A DNA stretch of 64,000 nucleotides, from assembly GCA_033297205.1 (NCBI GenBank), contig MU859146.1, positions 1-64,000 on the forward strand. Reading direction: 5' to 3'. This document shows positions 10,510-21,675 of the stretch, piece after piece. Both the position numbers and the translations under genes were made by a program. The first letter of the stretch is position 1; every line of letters begins with the position of its first letter. A model generated the notes under the pieces. That model had not been told where the DNA came from, did no database searches, and worked only from the letters and a program-made list of their open reading frames with translations. The stretch comes from Pseudoneurospora amorphoporcata (lineage: Eukaryota > Ascomycota > Sordariomycetes > Sordariales > Sordariaceae).

Positions 10510-12979
10510 TTTGATCGAGGAATATGACAAGGCTCGTTGCTGATGCGGTATGGGCGGTTTCGGAACGTATCGACTGGCGCAACGATGGGACTATGGAGAA
10601 CTCGTATTTCGGATGACCGGTTCCCGAGGCTGTATGTATATAGGGAGCACGGTTCGAAGCTAGGCTCGGGCGGATGGGCTGGCTCTAGAGAGGAGCTAGC
10701 AATAGCTTGCCAAAACGTGGGCAGACTGGAGTGAAGTCACTAGAGGTGGCGATGTTTGGTCGTGATGGACGATGTCGGGACGTATTGTGTAAAGGTTATC
10801 TGTGAGAAGCACAGCTCATGATCGATGGTAAAGAAGATTTGACATTGGAACAGGGTACGGCCACAAGAAGCTGTCAAATCCTCTTTTCCACGGTGCCAGG
10901 GTGACGATGATGGTGGTTTGAAAATTTGAGTACGAATGGAGCAGTAGAGCGACGGGAGGTAGAGGCAGTGGTAGATAAGGCAGGAAAGTTGGGGAAGATG
11001 GAGGAAAGATAGGTTGACGTGGGGCAGGCAGGATCTGTGACTTGGGAAAAGGTACCAAGAGCCGACGGGATGGGCCGATGTTTGAAAGAACCACACTACA
11101 ACTGGGGCCGATGGATAAGGTACCAAGACACTAGAGGTAACGGCCACCGCTTCCACTTTGCGGGAAGGAACCTTGCTCTGTAAATACAAATTTGAAAACA
11201 ATTGAAGGTGCTTGAGTTCTGTAAAGATGCAGAGTGGAGAATCGTGAAAGTGTTTCTATCGGTGGTTACTTATACTACAATAGCGAAGGGTTGGGTGGCC
11301 AAAGCTGGAGGTATAGACAAAGAAGAGACGTGGAAAACCCAAAGGGCCGCAGATGGAAAATAAATGAGGGGGACTGCGAAACTCTGACGATCATGGGCTC
11401 ATTTTTAAGTTGCTTCCGATATCATCGAGCGCCTGCCCATTGTCCGTCCCAGGTGTGTGACACGGAAGCTGCCACTGCTCCTTCGACGGCAAAAGACATC
11501 GTCATCACCATCATGCAATCCCCTCCTCCTAGTAGCGCAAGCAGCTCGTGTGCGTAACAGTGCAGCAATGCGCACCCTGCAATAACCCGGCCTGAATGCC
11601 CTCAATCGTGCCATGAATGACATTGAGAGCGAGACCAGCCTTGCAGTAATGTTTGAAAAGAAAGATTGGGATAATAAAGATGAGTTGGGACCTTGAGATT
11701 GTGGTCATACATCCTTTCACCGAGTTAGTATGTGTATCATCTTAGGCTTTTGCTTGACGGAAGGTGTTTTCCACTGCCAGTCATTGCCAAGCAGTCTTCG
11801 ACTGGCGGCCAAGTGCCGGGATGCTTGGCTTAGTAATGCCACAATTTTCAGCCGTTTGGTGCACGGGCGCAACCTTTAAAAAAGTGGGAAGCCTGCTGTG
11901 TCTCACTTGCAAGAACGCCTGCTGCCGTCCTACTTGCCTGCCGACGGGAAGCTGCATCCTACCTATTGCAAAGCGCAATGCAATGCACAGGCTGCTTAGT
12001 CATTCTACTTGCGCCCATCCAATCCTTCAATAGGCGCCAGCGTTAACCATTCCACTTCCATTTTAGCTGCCCTGCTGCCCTCTCGGATTCCCCCGACCCC
12101 CAACCCTCCCGTTCATTTCTTTCCTCCAAGCAAAACTTTCAACTTGCGACACAACGGCGAATCAGTCAGCTGGCCATCACAACTGCATCGGCCGACCAGC
12201 GATTCATCAATTCTTTTCTTTCCCCAGCGCCGTCGCTTTGTTTATCGTCCACGACCAACCTCGCGCGATTCGTCACCATTCCATCAATGCACCGAACGAC
12301 GACCGTCGATCTGAGCCAAACGTGATCCGCGACGCTTCACGATCCCACGGCGAAAAACCGACCATATCAATCCAGCCACCGCGTGACAGCGTGTTATCGT
12401 TCCGCCACCACCTCGGCATTATCAAACCGCTCTCTCTTTCCTTTTGCTTCGCATACTGACATATTTCGAAACTCGATATTTTCTGGCTGTTGGCTCGCTG
12501 GGCTAGCCTGGAAGGTGATCTGAGTCTCTGGCTGTGGCGCAATTGATTTGATATCTGGGACGGGAAACAAGTGCGAGTCTTCCAACAGTACCATTCATCC
12601 CCCTTGTACTGGTTGTTGCAGTCTCGCCGGGCCTTTGTACTTTCCTTCTCTTTATCTGTCACTTTGTGTCTCTTCTTACGAGTACATTCAGAATTGACTC
12701 AGTCTAACTCTGCAATATCAAGAGCCAAAAAAAGAGAGGAACAAGGAAACATTTTTGCTGAAAGGGGACAATTCACTACCAGCTGAGACTTCGCAGAAAT
12801 CATTTTCACAAGCCCCAGCCCCCAACTCGTATCATACGTCAACATTGTTTAGGAGAGTCTTCTAATAGTACAGTGTTTGCCTTGGGCGTGGTGTAACTTC
12901 TGGATCCTGTTTGGCATCCCAGTTGCGCAACCTATGACCATTGCCTCTACAGTCAACAACATATCAACCTGAGCTCAAG
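10510..12979. other. Divergent spacer, about 2.5 kb, including a long mpe1 leader
   Basis: This spacer separates the start codons of the UPS-like gene (leftwards) and mpe1 (rightwards). I see no convincing gene. The last about 900 nt are CT-rich and look like a long 5' leader with several upstream ATGs. A TGACTCA occurs at 12695-12701, 285 bp before the mpe1 ATG, but I give it little weight. Confidence 0.55.
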
Positions 12980-15119
12980 ATGGAGTCCTCCGTCTTCTTC
13001 AAGTTCAAATCTAACAAAGAGCCCACCCGTGTGGAGTTCGACGGAACTGGCATATCCGTCTTCGAGCTAAAACGTGAAATCATCCTGAAAAGTGCGCTCG
13101 GCGATGGCACTGATTTCGACCTCGTCATCGCTGCCGATGAGGGCTTCAAGGAAGGTAAGTACAATCCAAGTGGATGTCAAAATAGCTATGCTCAGAACGC
13201 TGACACGGGTCCAGTTTACGATGACGATACAACCATCATTCCAAGGTCAACCACGGTCATTGCCCGCCGCATGCCCGCCAAGGTCCAGGGTAGGGGAGGA
13301 GCTGCTCGCTATGTCTCGGGCAAAATGCCTGTACATGCAAAGAACTCATCACGCAAAGAACAACCCATTGTCAAGGCCTTGGCGAAGCAGGTCGCCAACC
13401 CAGTCGTGCAGCTTAACAGTGCCATGACTGAGGAAGAGAAGATGGCAGCCGTCTTCCAAGCTCAGACGGAGAATTTCACCGCTAGGGAGGAGGAAATGGC
13501 TACGTACGTATACTTCCCTCCGCTCTTGTTAACTGTGAAATGTGTTGATGTTAACTCGGATGTTTAGGCAGCAATATGTCGCTAAATCTGGTCCCAAGAA
13601 GCCTGCGAACGTCCCTGACCATGACCCTCCGCAAGGATACATCTGCTACAGGTGTGGCGAGAAGGGTCACTGGATTCAACTCTGTCCAACCAACGACAAC
13701 CCGGACTTTGATAACCGCCCCCGCGTAAAGCGGACCACCGGCATCCCCAAATCCTTCCTAAAGACGGTAGACAAGGCAACCGCTCTAGGTCAAAATGGGG
13801 ACGGTGACGAAACCAAGACCCCGTCCGGCATCATGGTTAATGCCGACGGAGAGTTTGTCATTGCCGAGCCTGACAAGGCCTCATGGGAACAGTTTCAGGC
13901 CAAGGCCAAGTCGAACTCTGCAGCCCAAAAGGCTGCTCCTGAGGGAGATAGGGAGATTCAAGAGCGTGGGCTGGAGTGCCCCATCGACCACAAGTTGTTC
14001 ATAGACCCAATGAAGACACCGTGTTGTGAGAAGACGTATTGCAATGATTGCATTACCAACGCCCTCATTGAGAGCGACTTCATCTGCCCTGGCTGCAAGT
14101 CCGATGGCGTACTTATCGATGACTTGAGGGCGGATGAGGAGGCAGTGGAGAAGATCAAGGCTTTCCTTGCGGAAAAGAACAGTAAGGCGAAAGAAGGGTC
14201 CCAGAGCCCTAGCAGTCCCAAAAGCCCGACAGCAGCAAAGTCTCCGTCACCTACCGACGCTCATGCCGCCGAAACCAACACTGAGCAAGCCAAGCCAAAA
14301 TCCGAATCTCCGACTCCGACAAACACTGCAGCATCTGCATCGCAGCAAACCTCGCATCAACAGATATCACAGGCGTCAAGTGCAGCGTCAATGCAATCCG
14401 GCTCCACCGGCAAGACAACGCCACAAACACAGGCCAACCAGGGACAACAAAGCCAGCAAGTTTCGAAAAAGCGCCCTGCCGAAGATGCCCTGGAGAATCC
14501 CAAGATCCCCAAGGCGCCCAAGGCCATGCAGCAGAAGGCTCAACAAACCCAGCAGCAAGCCATGATGGAGCAAATGATGAACGGAGTGACTGGCATGCCT
14601 TCCATGAATGGCATGAACCCCATGAACTTTTCACCCCAAATGTTTCCTGGCATGCCCATGATGGGCAATTTCGGAGGTATGGGAATGCCCAACATGTCCA
14701 TGGGCATGATGAACATGATGAACCCAATGATGGCCGGGGGGATGGGACCTGGCTTCCCCATGAACGGCGGGATGGGCCCTGGTGGCTTCCCCGGTGGCTC
14801 CGGCGGAATGCCGAACGGCAACAACCCCGGAATGTGGAACAACGGCATGGGCATGAACGGCCCGCACGGCGGCGTTCCCAACGGTCCCAACATGGGTGGC
14901 ACCATGGGACCAGGCGGTGGGAGAATGAACATGATGAACCAAGCAGCCGGCATGGGTATGCACAATGGCGGCGGCTATCAAATTCAGCAGCAGCAGTTCA
15001 AGAACTTCTCCAACCAGCCCGCTGATGATGATGACGCTTATTTTCGGAAGCCCGTCAACCCGCACCGCCATCAGAACCGTCAAAGGCGGGTCCGGCCGAG
15101 TGATTACCGGGAACTGTAG
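12980..15119 (+). CDS. MPE1: Mpe1/RBBP6-type cleavage and polyadenylation factor subunit
   Basis: The product belongs to the nuclear mRNA cleavage and polyadenylation factor and probably acts as a RING-type ubiquitin ligase subunit. Three exons (12980-13154, 13215-13503, 13568-15119) encode 671 residues. The domain order is diagnostic. A ubiquitin-like DWNN domain opens the protein (MESSVFFKFKSNKEPTRVEF). A CCHC zinc knuckle, CYRCGEKGHWIQLC, follows near residue 175. A U-box/RING-like domain begins ECPIDHKLFIDP and contains CCEKTYCNDC and FICPGC. The remaining half is low-complexity: a Ser/Pro/Thr/Gln-rich linker, a KKRPAEDALENPKIPKAPK basic patch, then a Met/Gly/Asn/Pro-rich stretch of about 150 residues, and a basic end. 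Yeast Mpe1 lacks such a long Met/Gly tail. The start ATG is the first in frame and matches the DWNN N-terminus. Confidence 0.95.
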
Positions 15120-15567
15120 GGGCAAGCAAGACGTACGAACTAGGTGACACCGGTTTCTCAACACCACGCAGCAGGCTAGGACAATCTGTGCGACTGCTCA
15201 AAACGTATTTTAGCGAACCGGCAAAGCACGCACATGCGATGCACGATAATAGTCGACACCTTTCAAGATCTGTCGGTTCATCGTCCACAACATCACAGCA
15301 TTGACTTCTTTCGACCCTGTCAACGACGAGATTTGAGTCATAAGGACACGGGCCAGAAGACCCGGGAAAACAAGGGCATATCGTGTACATGCACCGCATA
15401 TTAAGGTATTCGAAAGGGAGAAAAGCGGCAACATCACCAACACCAGTTTCAACGAAATTACCCAGATCAGGAAGTTACGAGAGATGGAAGGCCCTTTCAA
15501 GGAACGGCCAGCCAGTATTCATCCACTCGCTCTTTTTTGTTGGTAGCATTGGAGGCGTTCTATTAGG

Positions 15568-15595
15568 TTTTCTTTTCTTTTCTTTTCTTTTTTTT
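15568..15595. repeat. TTTTC pentamer tract
   Basis: About five tandem TTTTC-like units run into a T9 tract, in the 3' spacer of mpe1 immediately before the G-rich block. Confidence 0.8.
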
Positions 15596-15604
15596 GTTGG
15601 TTTT

Positions 15605-15629
15605 GGGTGGGGGAGGGGGAGAGGTTGGG
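15605..15629 (+). repeat. G-quadruplex-type G-run array
   Basis: Four G-runs (3, 5, 5 and 3 G) are separated by loops of 1, 1 and 7 nt, which satisfies the usual intramolecular quadruplex pattern on the + strand. If mpe1 transcription runs this far, the array would be in its RNA. Confidence 0.6.
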
Positions 15630-15730
15630 TTTTCCCTTTAATCTCGAAACTATCATGGAAAGAATGGAGGGGTAGGTGGAAGGGTGGGTGGTTGGTTGGG
15701 AGATTAAGGGAGGGAAGGAGGGGCCGGGCA

Positions 15731-15804
15731 GGATGGCAGGATGGATGGATGGCTGGATGGTCACGGGCGTGAAAGGCGTATATACGTGATTGATGGATGG
15801 ATGG
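15731..15804. repeat. Interrupted GGAT tetranucleotide repeats
   Basis: Two blocks of GGAT units (15731-15760 and 15788-15804) are separated by unrelated bases. This is a simple-sequence repeat with no sign of coding. Confidence 0.8.
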
Positions 15805-16406
15805 ACATGAAGGCATGCAAACGAACCATCTAGGGGAAGGAAATTGAGAATGACGGCAAATGATGGGACGTTATGAAAAGGAAAGAGAAGGGCGGTTTGA
15901 ACTTGGAGAAAGAGGACTTTAGCGACCGCTACTACTTGGCGGTTGCTCTCTTTCTTTGATGATGGTTGGAGGGATCATGACAGGACAGCGAAGGGGAACA
16001 TCGGCATGAACCGACTTCCGCGCCATCCCCCATGATTCCTCCGTTTAAATAGGCAATGGACGACCTACAAGTACGGACTTGACTTACCGTGTGTGTCCCA
16101 CTCACTCCATCTTTTATAGTACTTTGATTTTGCTGCTACGTGTTTACCCTGTTTAGATTGCTTTCGAGGTCTAGGAATCGCCATAGAAAACAAGTGTTCT
16201 AATTTAAACTTTCCTCTCTGGTGTTCTGTGTTTGACTGTGACGTGTTTCCAAACATGGCTTGAAGTGAATAAACTCCAGCGCAATGCATAGACTCAAATG
16301 CCTACCCCCATCATGACCACATTGTCCTATTCACGAAATCTAGGCGAAACGACAGGAATACGTAGATTATCATTACTACACCGTTTCACATTATATAACC
16401 CCCTCT

Positions 16407-17500
16407 CTATTGTGGCGGCACGAAAGGTTTAACCAACATCTCGCTAAACTTCTCCAGCCTCTCCTTACCACGGACCTCCTCCACCAGCAGCGGCATCTTG
16501 ACAACGTTGAACTCGTCGTACAGCTCCTCGATCTGATCCAGGTACTTCTTCTGCATCTTCCTGCGGGCTGTGCACTGCTCGCAGTCGGATCCCGGCTTGG
16601 GGAACAGGAGCTGGTTGACCACGATGCTGTGGGTGTCGATGCCGTAGGTGGCCAGTTCCTGGATCATGCGCTCCGTCTCGTACAGCGACAGGAACTCGGG
16701 GATGCACACGCACACGAACGTGGTCAGGCGCTCGTCCTTGAACTGCGTGTTCACCTCAGAGATGGTCGCCCGCAACGTCTCCAGCTTCTCCATCATCTCG
16801 TTCAGGTTCTGACCGTTGGGCAGCGTGCCGTTGGAGCCGAGGAAACCGTTGAGCAAGGGACCGTATTGCGAAGAGAGCTGCGAGACCTTGGCGAGCGCCT
16901 TCTCGAGGACCGAGGGGAACTGAAGGAAGCGCAGCGTGTGGCCGGTGGGCGCAGTGTCGAAGATGATGGTCTCGTAGGAGAGCGACTTGACTTGCTTGAG
17001 GACTTCGGCGAAAGACATGGCTTCGTCAATGCCGGGGATCTGTGATTTATATATAAGATTCAGTACATGCTATAGCCCTTTCGTTGTGTGTCATGCGCCA
17101 AAGATCAACGTACCGCAAACGCCAAATCCTGCATCATGCCACCGACACCACCCATATCACCAGCACCCTCATTCTCGCCCTGACCAGCCAGGAGATCCTG
17201 GATGCTGCCGTTGGGGTCAATCTCCATAGCGCTTAGGTTGGTAAAGCCATCGATCAGACGCGCCTCCTTGCCGAACTTTTGGCTGAAGGCGTCACTGAGG
17301 TTGTGGGCGGGGTCGGTCGAGATGAGCAGGACCGAACGGCGGACCTTGGCCAGCTGGATAGCCAGAGAGCACGAGGTTGTCGTCTTGCCGACACCGCCCT
17401 TGCCGCCGACGAAAATCCAGCGCAGCGAGCGCTGGTCGAGAATCGACTGGAGGGTGGGCTCCAGGTGGTCGTCGCCGGCGTTGATAACTGCGGTAGACAT
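16407..17500 (-). CDS. GET3: Get3/ArsA-type ATPase for tail-anchored protein insertion
   Basis: Get3 is the cytosolic homodimeric ATPase that receives tail-anchored membrane proteins and delivers them to the Get1/Get2 receptor on the ER. Two exons (17500-17114 and 17039-16407) give 339 residues, the normal length. The deviant Walker A P-loop GKGGVGKTT lies near residue 34. Switch I follows in STDPAHNLSDAF and the A-loop/switch II in DTAPTGHTLR. The zinc-binding CxxC of the dimer interface is CEQC, preceded by PKPGSD. A Gly/Met-rich segment (GAGDMGGVGGMM) belongs to the client-binding region. The start ATG is preceded by a short CAT/GATGATG-rich region and gives the usual short N-terminal extension. 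Upstream, nine CCCCT/AGGGG elements are packed between 17719 and 18040, hinting at stress control. Confidence 0.97.
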
Positions 17501-17718
17501 GATGATGATGTCGCGGGTTCGGTATCGCGAAATTTGTGGTTGTTTCGTAAAAGAATGGATATATCGCGTTCGAACGAAGAACAACAAGAGGTTGAGCTGA
17601 ACTGCGCAGGTGTGTGCTGTTGTGTTGTCAGGGGCGAGTGTGGACGGAGTGAGGCCTAGAATCAGTTGGAATCGCAAAGTCGACCTCCTTTTGGGACGCG
17701 ATGTCGGGCATCCTGTTC

Positions 17719-18040
17719 CCCCTCGTCCCCTCCAGTGAGAAGGGACAACGTCACTGGGCTTTGGTGGGGTAGCTATACCTCTAGGGGTACCTTAGGTGCT
17801 CCTGTGCCTTATCACTGATAGAGGCAGTGACGACCTCCTGTACCTAGGGAAAGCCTCGCAGCCCCTCACCAGCGTCCATGGGGGAGTAAACATACCCCTG
17901 AATAGGGCAGAAGGCGATCCTCATCCCCTCAGCAACTCAGCCTCTCACAAAGGACCCGAGGGGAAGGAGAAGCGTGGCTATCCGGCCCTAGGGGTGGAGA
18001 AGCAAACATTTAAACTTCATGGACTTAAACAACCTCCCCT
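17719..18040. promoter_or_regulatory. Cluster of nine CCCCT/AGGGG (STRE-like) elements
   Basis: CCCCT occurs at 17719, 17727, 17862, 17895, 17925 and 18036, and AGGGG at 17783, 17959 and 17990. By chance about 0.6 would be expected in 322 bp on both strands. This pentamer is the stress-response element bound by Msn2/4-type zinc-finger factors (SEB-1 in Neurospora and Trichoderma). The cluster lies 219-540 bp before the get3 start codon; no other gene start is nearer. Confidence 0.55.
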
Positions 18041-18892
18041 TCTGGATGCGGATGACCTTTTCATTCCCTTTCATTTGTCGCAATCTGACTACAGATCTAC
18101 TTCTACCTCACAGGTAGAAACACATGCCTTAAGGTATCTCTATTCTAGCCAAGCTCACCTGCTCCGGAAGCTATATTTGAGGCCGGAACACCATCGCCAT
18201 TTCACATATCTTCCACGCCAATGGACTACCTGCCAAGTTGTTCATCTAGGCTCGAATAGATTTTTGATCCTATCCTGATGATTCACAAATTAATAAGCCA
18301 CTCCATCAAGCCGGAGATCATGAAGGAGCAACGCCGTTGAAGGCATGTTTCCACTCCAGCGGGGACATCCTTAATCCGGAAGAGGTTCACCCACCACGCT
18401 TTGTTCCGGTCTTCTTACCGTTCCGCGGTACACCATATCCTGGGCGTGAAACTGCAGGCTCAACATCCGCGGCGTGGCAGCCAATGCCATAAAGGACTGG
18501 TTGTTTCGGTACCTCTAAACGGCCGCCATCCCCGCATTCGTCCCGGACCGAAAAAGGGTTTCGGAAGCACTTCCGAAGGCCATGAGCATTATATATGGGC
18601 ACTACTGCAGCGGCCGTCCCCCCGGTTTGAGCCTCAACTACTTCAAATGATCAATCAGAACCAGAGGCTCGAAACTTCGCCCTCTCCTCATTTGCCGTGG
18701 TCCACCAGCTGTGCGCTATTCTGACCGCCGTGGCATCGATGCCCTTGGTTGGTGGGCAGCGCTAAGCAACAGGGATGAAGCCATTGAGCTTCAGAGCAGC
18801 AGGCGCAATAACCCAATATTGCCATCCATGATGGAGGAAACAGAAAACAGCCTTGACAAAACCCGCTGTCGTGACTCTTCTTCCGTCTAGAG

Positions 18893-18900
18893 TATATAAA
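18893..18900 (+). promoter_or_regulatory. TATA box candidate
   Basis: A perfect TATATAAA occurs about 700 bp before the SDR-like ATG. If used, the SDR mRNA would have a long leader carrying the ORF at 19326-19556. Support is by motif only. Confidence 0.3.
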
Positions 18901-19325
18901 ATCCGACCTGTCTCTGGGACGAAACTCCCTTACAGCGCCTCTTACCGAGTCACGCCTTACGATATCGGAACTCATATCCACACTCGCGTTTCACGGCAGC
19001 AGCACTCAGCAGACCGAGAACAAAATCATACAGCGAACGACTACAGCACAGAAGAAACATCAAGACACCGATTTCAGCTATAACTTTGCGAACATCACGG
19101 CACCCAAGAGCATCCGGAGGCACTAGCGTCACGCTGCCTCTCAGTCACTGGCTGACGTCGATATACACGAAACACAGTCCAGTCAAAGACTCTGGCGAAG
19201 GGTCTCAGGGTGTCGCGTTGTAGACAAAGCTCCAGCTCCAAGCCGTCACCTTTCTTACGTGAGCTGAACGGCAGCTGCTAGCGAACGAAGAAGCGAAAAA
19301 CAAGGTTCCTGCTCCTACACTCAGG

Positions 19326-19556
19326 ATGGCGGACCGCAAGCCTTCGGAAGCTGTGCCGACCACGAGCGGAAGACAGTCTCATGCGATTCCTGCAGCATCA
19401 TTCCGTGCGTGCGCCACCTTTTCGTTTTGCAAACCAGCTTATCTCAACTACACATATTTTCAACCTCGATACAAATCTTACTACCACTTACAACTGCCCC
19501 TACACTCTTACCCCAGATCTTTTTTTTTTTTGCTACTACCTTCCCCCATGCCATGA
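19326..19556 (+). CDS. Upstream ORF or unrecognised short peptide
   Basis: A 76-codon frame opens with ATGGCGG (G at +4 and A/G at -3, a good start context) and stops at 19556, 43 nt before the SDR-like start codon. The first half is hydrophilic (MADRKPSEAVPTTSGRQ) and the second half is Tyr/Phe/Pro-rich and simply reflects CT-rich leader DNA. It may be a leader uORF, a 5' exon with a missed intron, or chance. I do not recognise it. Confidence 0.2.
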   Translation: MADRKPSEAVPTTSGRQSHAIPAASFRACATFSFCKPAYLNYTYFQPRYKSYYHLQLPLHSYPRSFFFLLLPSPMP

Positions 19557-19598
19557 TTCTATATAATAGCTAAACGTGGACCACATGTCTGACCTGTC

Positions 19599-20800
19599 AT
19601 GGACCAACCAGCAACCCATAATTCGCCGAGGACATGGCTTATAACATCCGCACTCACGCCACTCGCTATCCGGCTTATACGCCAGCTCCTAGCGCATGGT
19701 GACTACATAGTCGCCTGCCTGCCACCACAGGAGGTCGAGCACGAAGACCGCAGCGCCGAATTCCGTGAGCTCATCAACGAGTGTAAAAGTAACCGCAAAG
19801 ATCGTGAAGGGTGGAAGGACCGGATCCGCCCCATCCGGTGTGATAGCCGCGTCATGGGTCAGTGTGGCGCTGCCGTTGCTGAAGCCGTCCAGATTTTTGG
19901 GAGGATTGACATTATGCTCTGTTGCAGAGCCGAAGGTAAGTGAATTGCCAACATACATGGATATATCACGACTATGGCCCGCTGATGCTTCTTGTGTTTA
20001 TTGTAGCTGTTGTGGGGACCGTCGAGGAACTATCAACTAACCCTGCGACGCAGAACCTTGTGAGGGACCAGTTCGAGACTATCTACTTCTCGCAGGTGAA
20101 CTTCATCAAGGCTGCTCTACCACAGCTCAGAGCGCAACACACAGGCCATATCATTGTTTTGACAAGCATTGGTGGTCACATTGGGACACCAGGCATGTCC
20201 TTTTACACAGCTGCCGTTTGGGCGCTCGAAGGCTTCTGTGACTCACTAGCATACGAGATTGCGCCCTTCAATATCAAGATGACGATTGTGCAGCCCAATA
20301 AGGAGATTTTGAGCCTAACCAACAAGCTCATCTTCTCGCCGCCACTACCCCAGTACGAGGCCGACCTGAACCCGGCTCCAAACATCCGGGATGTACTGTC
20401 TACCGTCCTCAACTCGAATCCGGACACGTACATTGAGCAAAGCGAAGACGAAATACAGTTCCGCTACCCGAAACTTCCGCCCGCTACCTTGGACAAGCTA
20501 GTCATGGAGACGGTGCATGCCTTGACAGCCATTGGCGGGCACGAGAACCCGCCGGCAAGGCATATCGTCGGGTTTGAAGGTGCTACTGCCGTCAAGGAGA
20601 AACTGAAGACGGTGACGGAGGAGCTGGAGGACTTTGTTGAAGTCAGTCTGGCAGTGGACATCTTTGACAGTGAGCTCAAGGCTGAGGCAAGGAAGGGTAG
20701 GTTGGGAATGGAGGCTGCACAGGGCATGGGAGCGGGCGAGGGTTCATCGAGTGCGGGAATGGGGTTGGGTGGTTACCCTGGCATGGGACCGATGTCATGA
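19599..20800 (+). CDS. SDR-fold protein lacking cofactor and catalytic motifs
   Basis: Two exons (19599-19935 and 20007-20800) encode 376 residues that line up along their length with classical short-chain dehydrogenases, yet nearly every active-site motif is lost. The TGxxxGxG dinucleotide loop is replaced by ITSALTPLA. The NNAG motif is replaced by LCCRAE. The catalytic YxxxK reads YTAAV, so the Tyr survives but the Lys is Val. The Ser-containing strand IIVLTSIGG, the ALEGF helix and the IKMTIVQPN strand are well kept. Downstream lies an extra region of about 150 residues with an acidic helix (VTEELEDFVEVSLAVDIFDSEL) and a Gly/Met/Ser-rich tail. The retained fold and intact frame suggest a pseudoenzyme with a binding or scaffold role; that is inference. 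The next gene, trs120, follows on the same strand after 875 bp. Confidence 0.8.
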
Positions 20801-21675
20801 TAATGACAGGCTCTTCAAACGTCAAAATACTATTAGGGTAAGGATTGCGGACAAACTAAAGAACTTAAATTCAACTGTTTTTCTTTTCATCAATTCTCTT
20901 GTCAGCAGACCTTGATACCATGTAGGCTACCTAGATAACTCACTCCTAGCCTCCACCGTCTCACCATTTCAAACGAATGGTAAAAGAAGATGACGAGAAC
21001 CATCACGGTGCTCAGAGGCTCAAGTAAATATCAAACCCCATGGAGTCGCCGTTTCTTCGCTGGGAGGGATGCCCGTTCCTCGGAGGTAATTCTGGACCCT
21101 TGGCCGGCGTTTGCTCCACTTCCCGGCCGGGGCCCCGGATGGTCGGGATTGGTTAGTACGTACCGGAAGGCGTGGGGAAGGAAGCTGTTTAGAGCTCGGG
21201 CCGTACTATTCTACACTACAGTGTACAGCGGGTGGCTCCCTGTATTCTAGCACCAAACCCCCACTACCTACCGCAACACCAACCGGCACCAATCTGCCTC
21301 TATAGGTGGGTTCGGCCTATTCAACGATTCACCGAACGAAGGAACTTCGACCACCATTCATACAAGGACGGGACTCGATGCCCGCTCGAAACAACCAACT
21401 TCTTTAGTTTCCCGTCGACAGTTACCTCCCTACCACCTAGACCCCCTTTTTGCATAACCAACACGTACAGACGCAAGGACAGCAGGTGCGGAACTACAAG
21501 GCAAAGCAACCTAGGCAAGGCAAGGTAGCGGCAGTCGTGTGCCTGCCCGATGCTTTGAAGCTCCTCTTGGACCCCGACAATGTCCCTTCTCTCCATCTAA
21601 AGGAAGCTAGCAACACAACCTCGACAGCATCCCCCCGCATCCCCAAGGCACAGGAATGACCTCGCCGAGACGACC
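20801..21675. other. Spacer and trs120 leader, 875 bp
   Basis: This is the tandem spacer between the SDR-like gene and trs120. No gene is visible. The right end is rich in CAACC/ACACG and reads like a leader; it contains the short uORF at 21656-21679. Confidence 0.55.

Larger units (their letters stand above)
15120..16406. other. Convergent 3' spacer with purine-rich repeats, about 1.3 kb
   Basis: This is the tail-to-tail spacer between mpe1 and get3. It contains a TTTTC tract (15568-15595), a G-quadruplex-type run (15605-15629), G-rich imperfect repeats to about 15730 and GGAT repeats (15731-15804). No gene is visible. Confidence 0.6.
17501..19598. other. Divergent spacer, about 2.1 kb
   Basis: This spacer lies between get3 (leftwards) and the SDR-like gene (rightwards). 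It contains the STRE cluster, a perfect inverted repeat TTCGGAAG-CA-CTTCCGAA at 18560-18577, a TATATAAA box at 18893-18900, and a CT-rich leader near 19420-19550. A 76-codon frame beginning ATGGCGG at 19326 could be an upstream ORF. No other gene is evident. Confidence 0.55.

Noticed and set aside
12695..12701. TGACTCA in the mpe1 leader; similar heptamers at 5486, 15334, 20239 and 33372
   Set aside because: These are far from start codons of amino-acid genes or lie inside coding sequence, and their number fits chance for 64 kb.
16410..17045. Long open frame antisense to get3
   Set aside because: It is a shadow of the GC-rich get3 coding frame; it has Leu/Glu/Arg/Asp bias typical of reverse translation and no domain.
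17796..18278. 160-codon open frame upstream of get3
   Set aside because: It starts at CTG rather than ATG, has no domain, and coincides with the STRE-rich promoter region.
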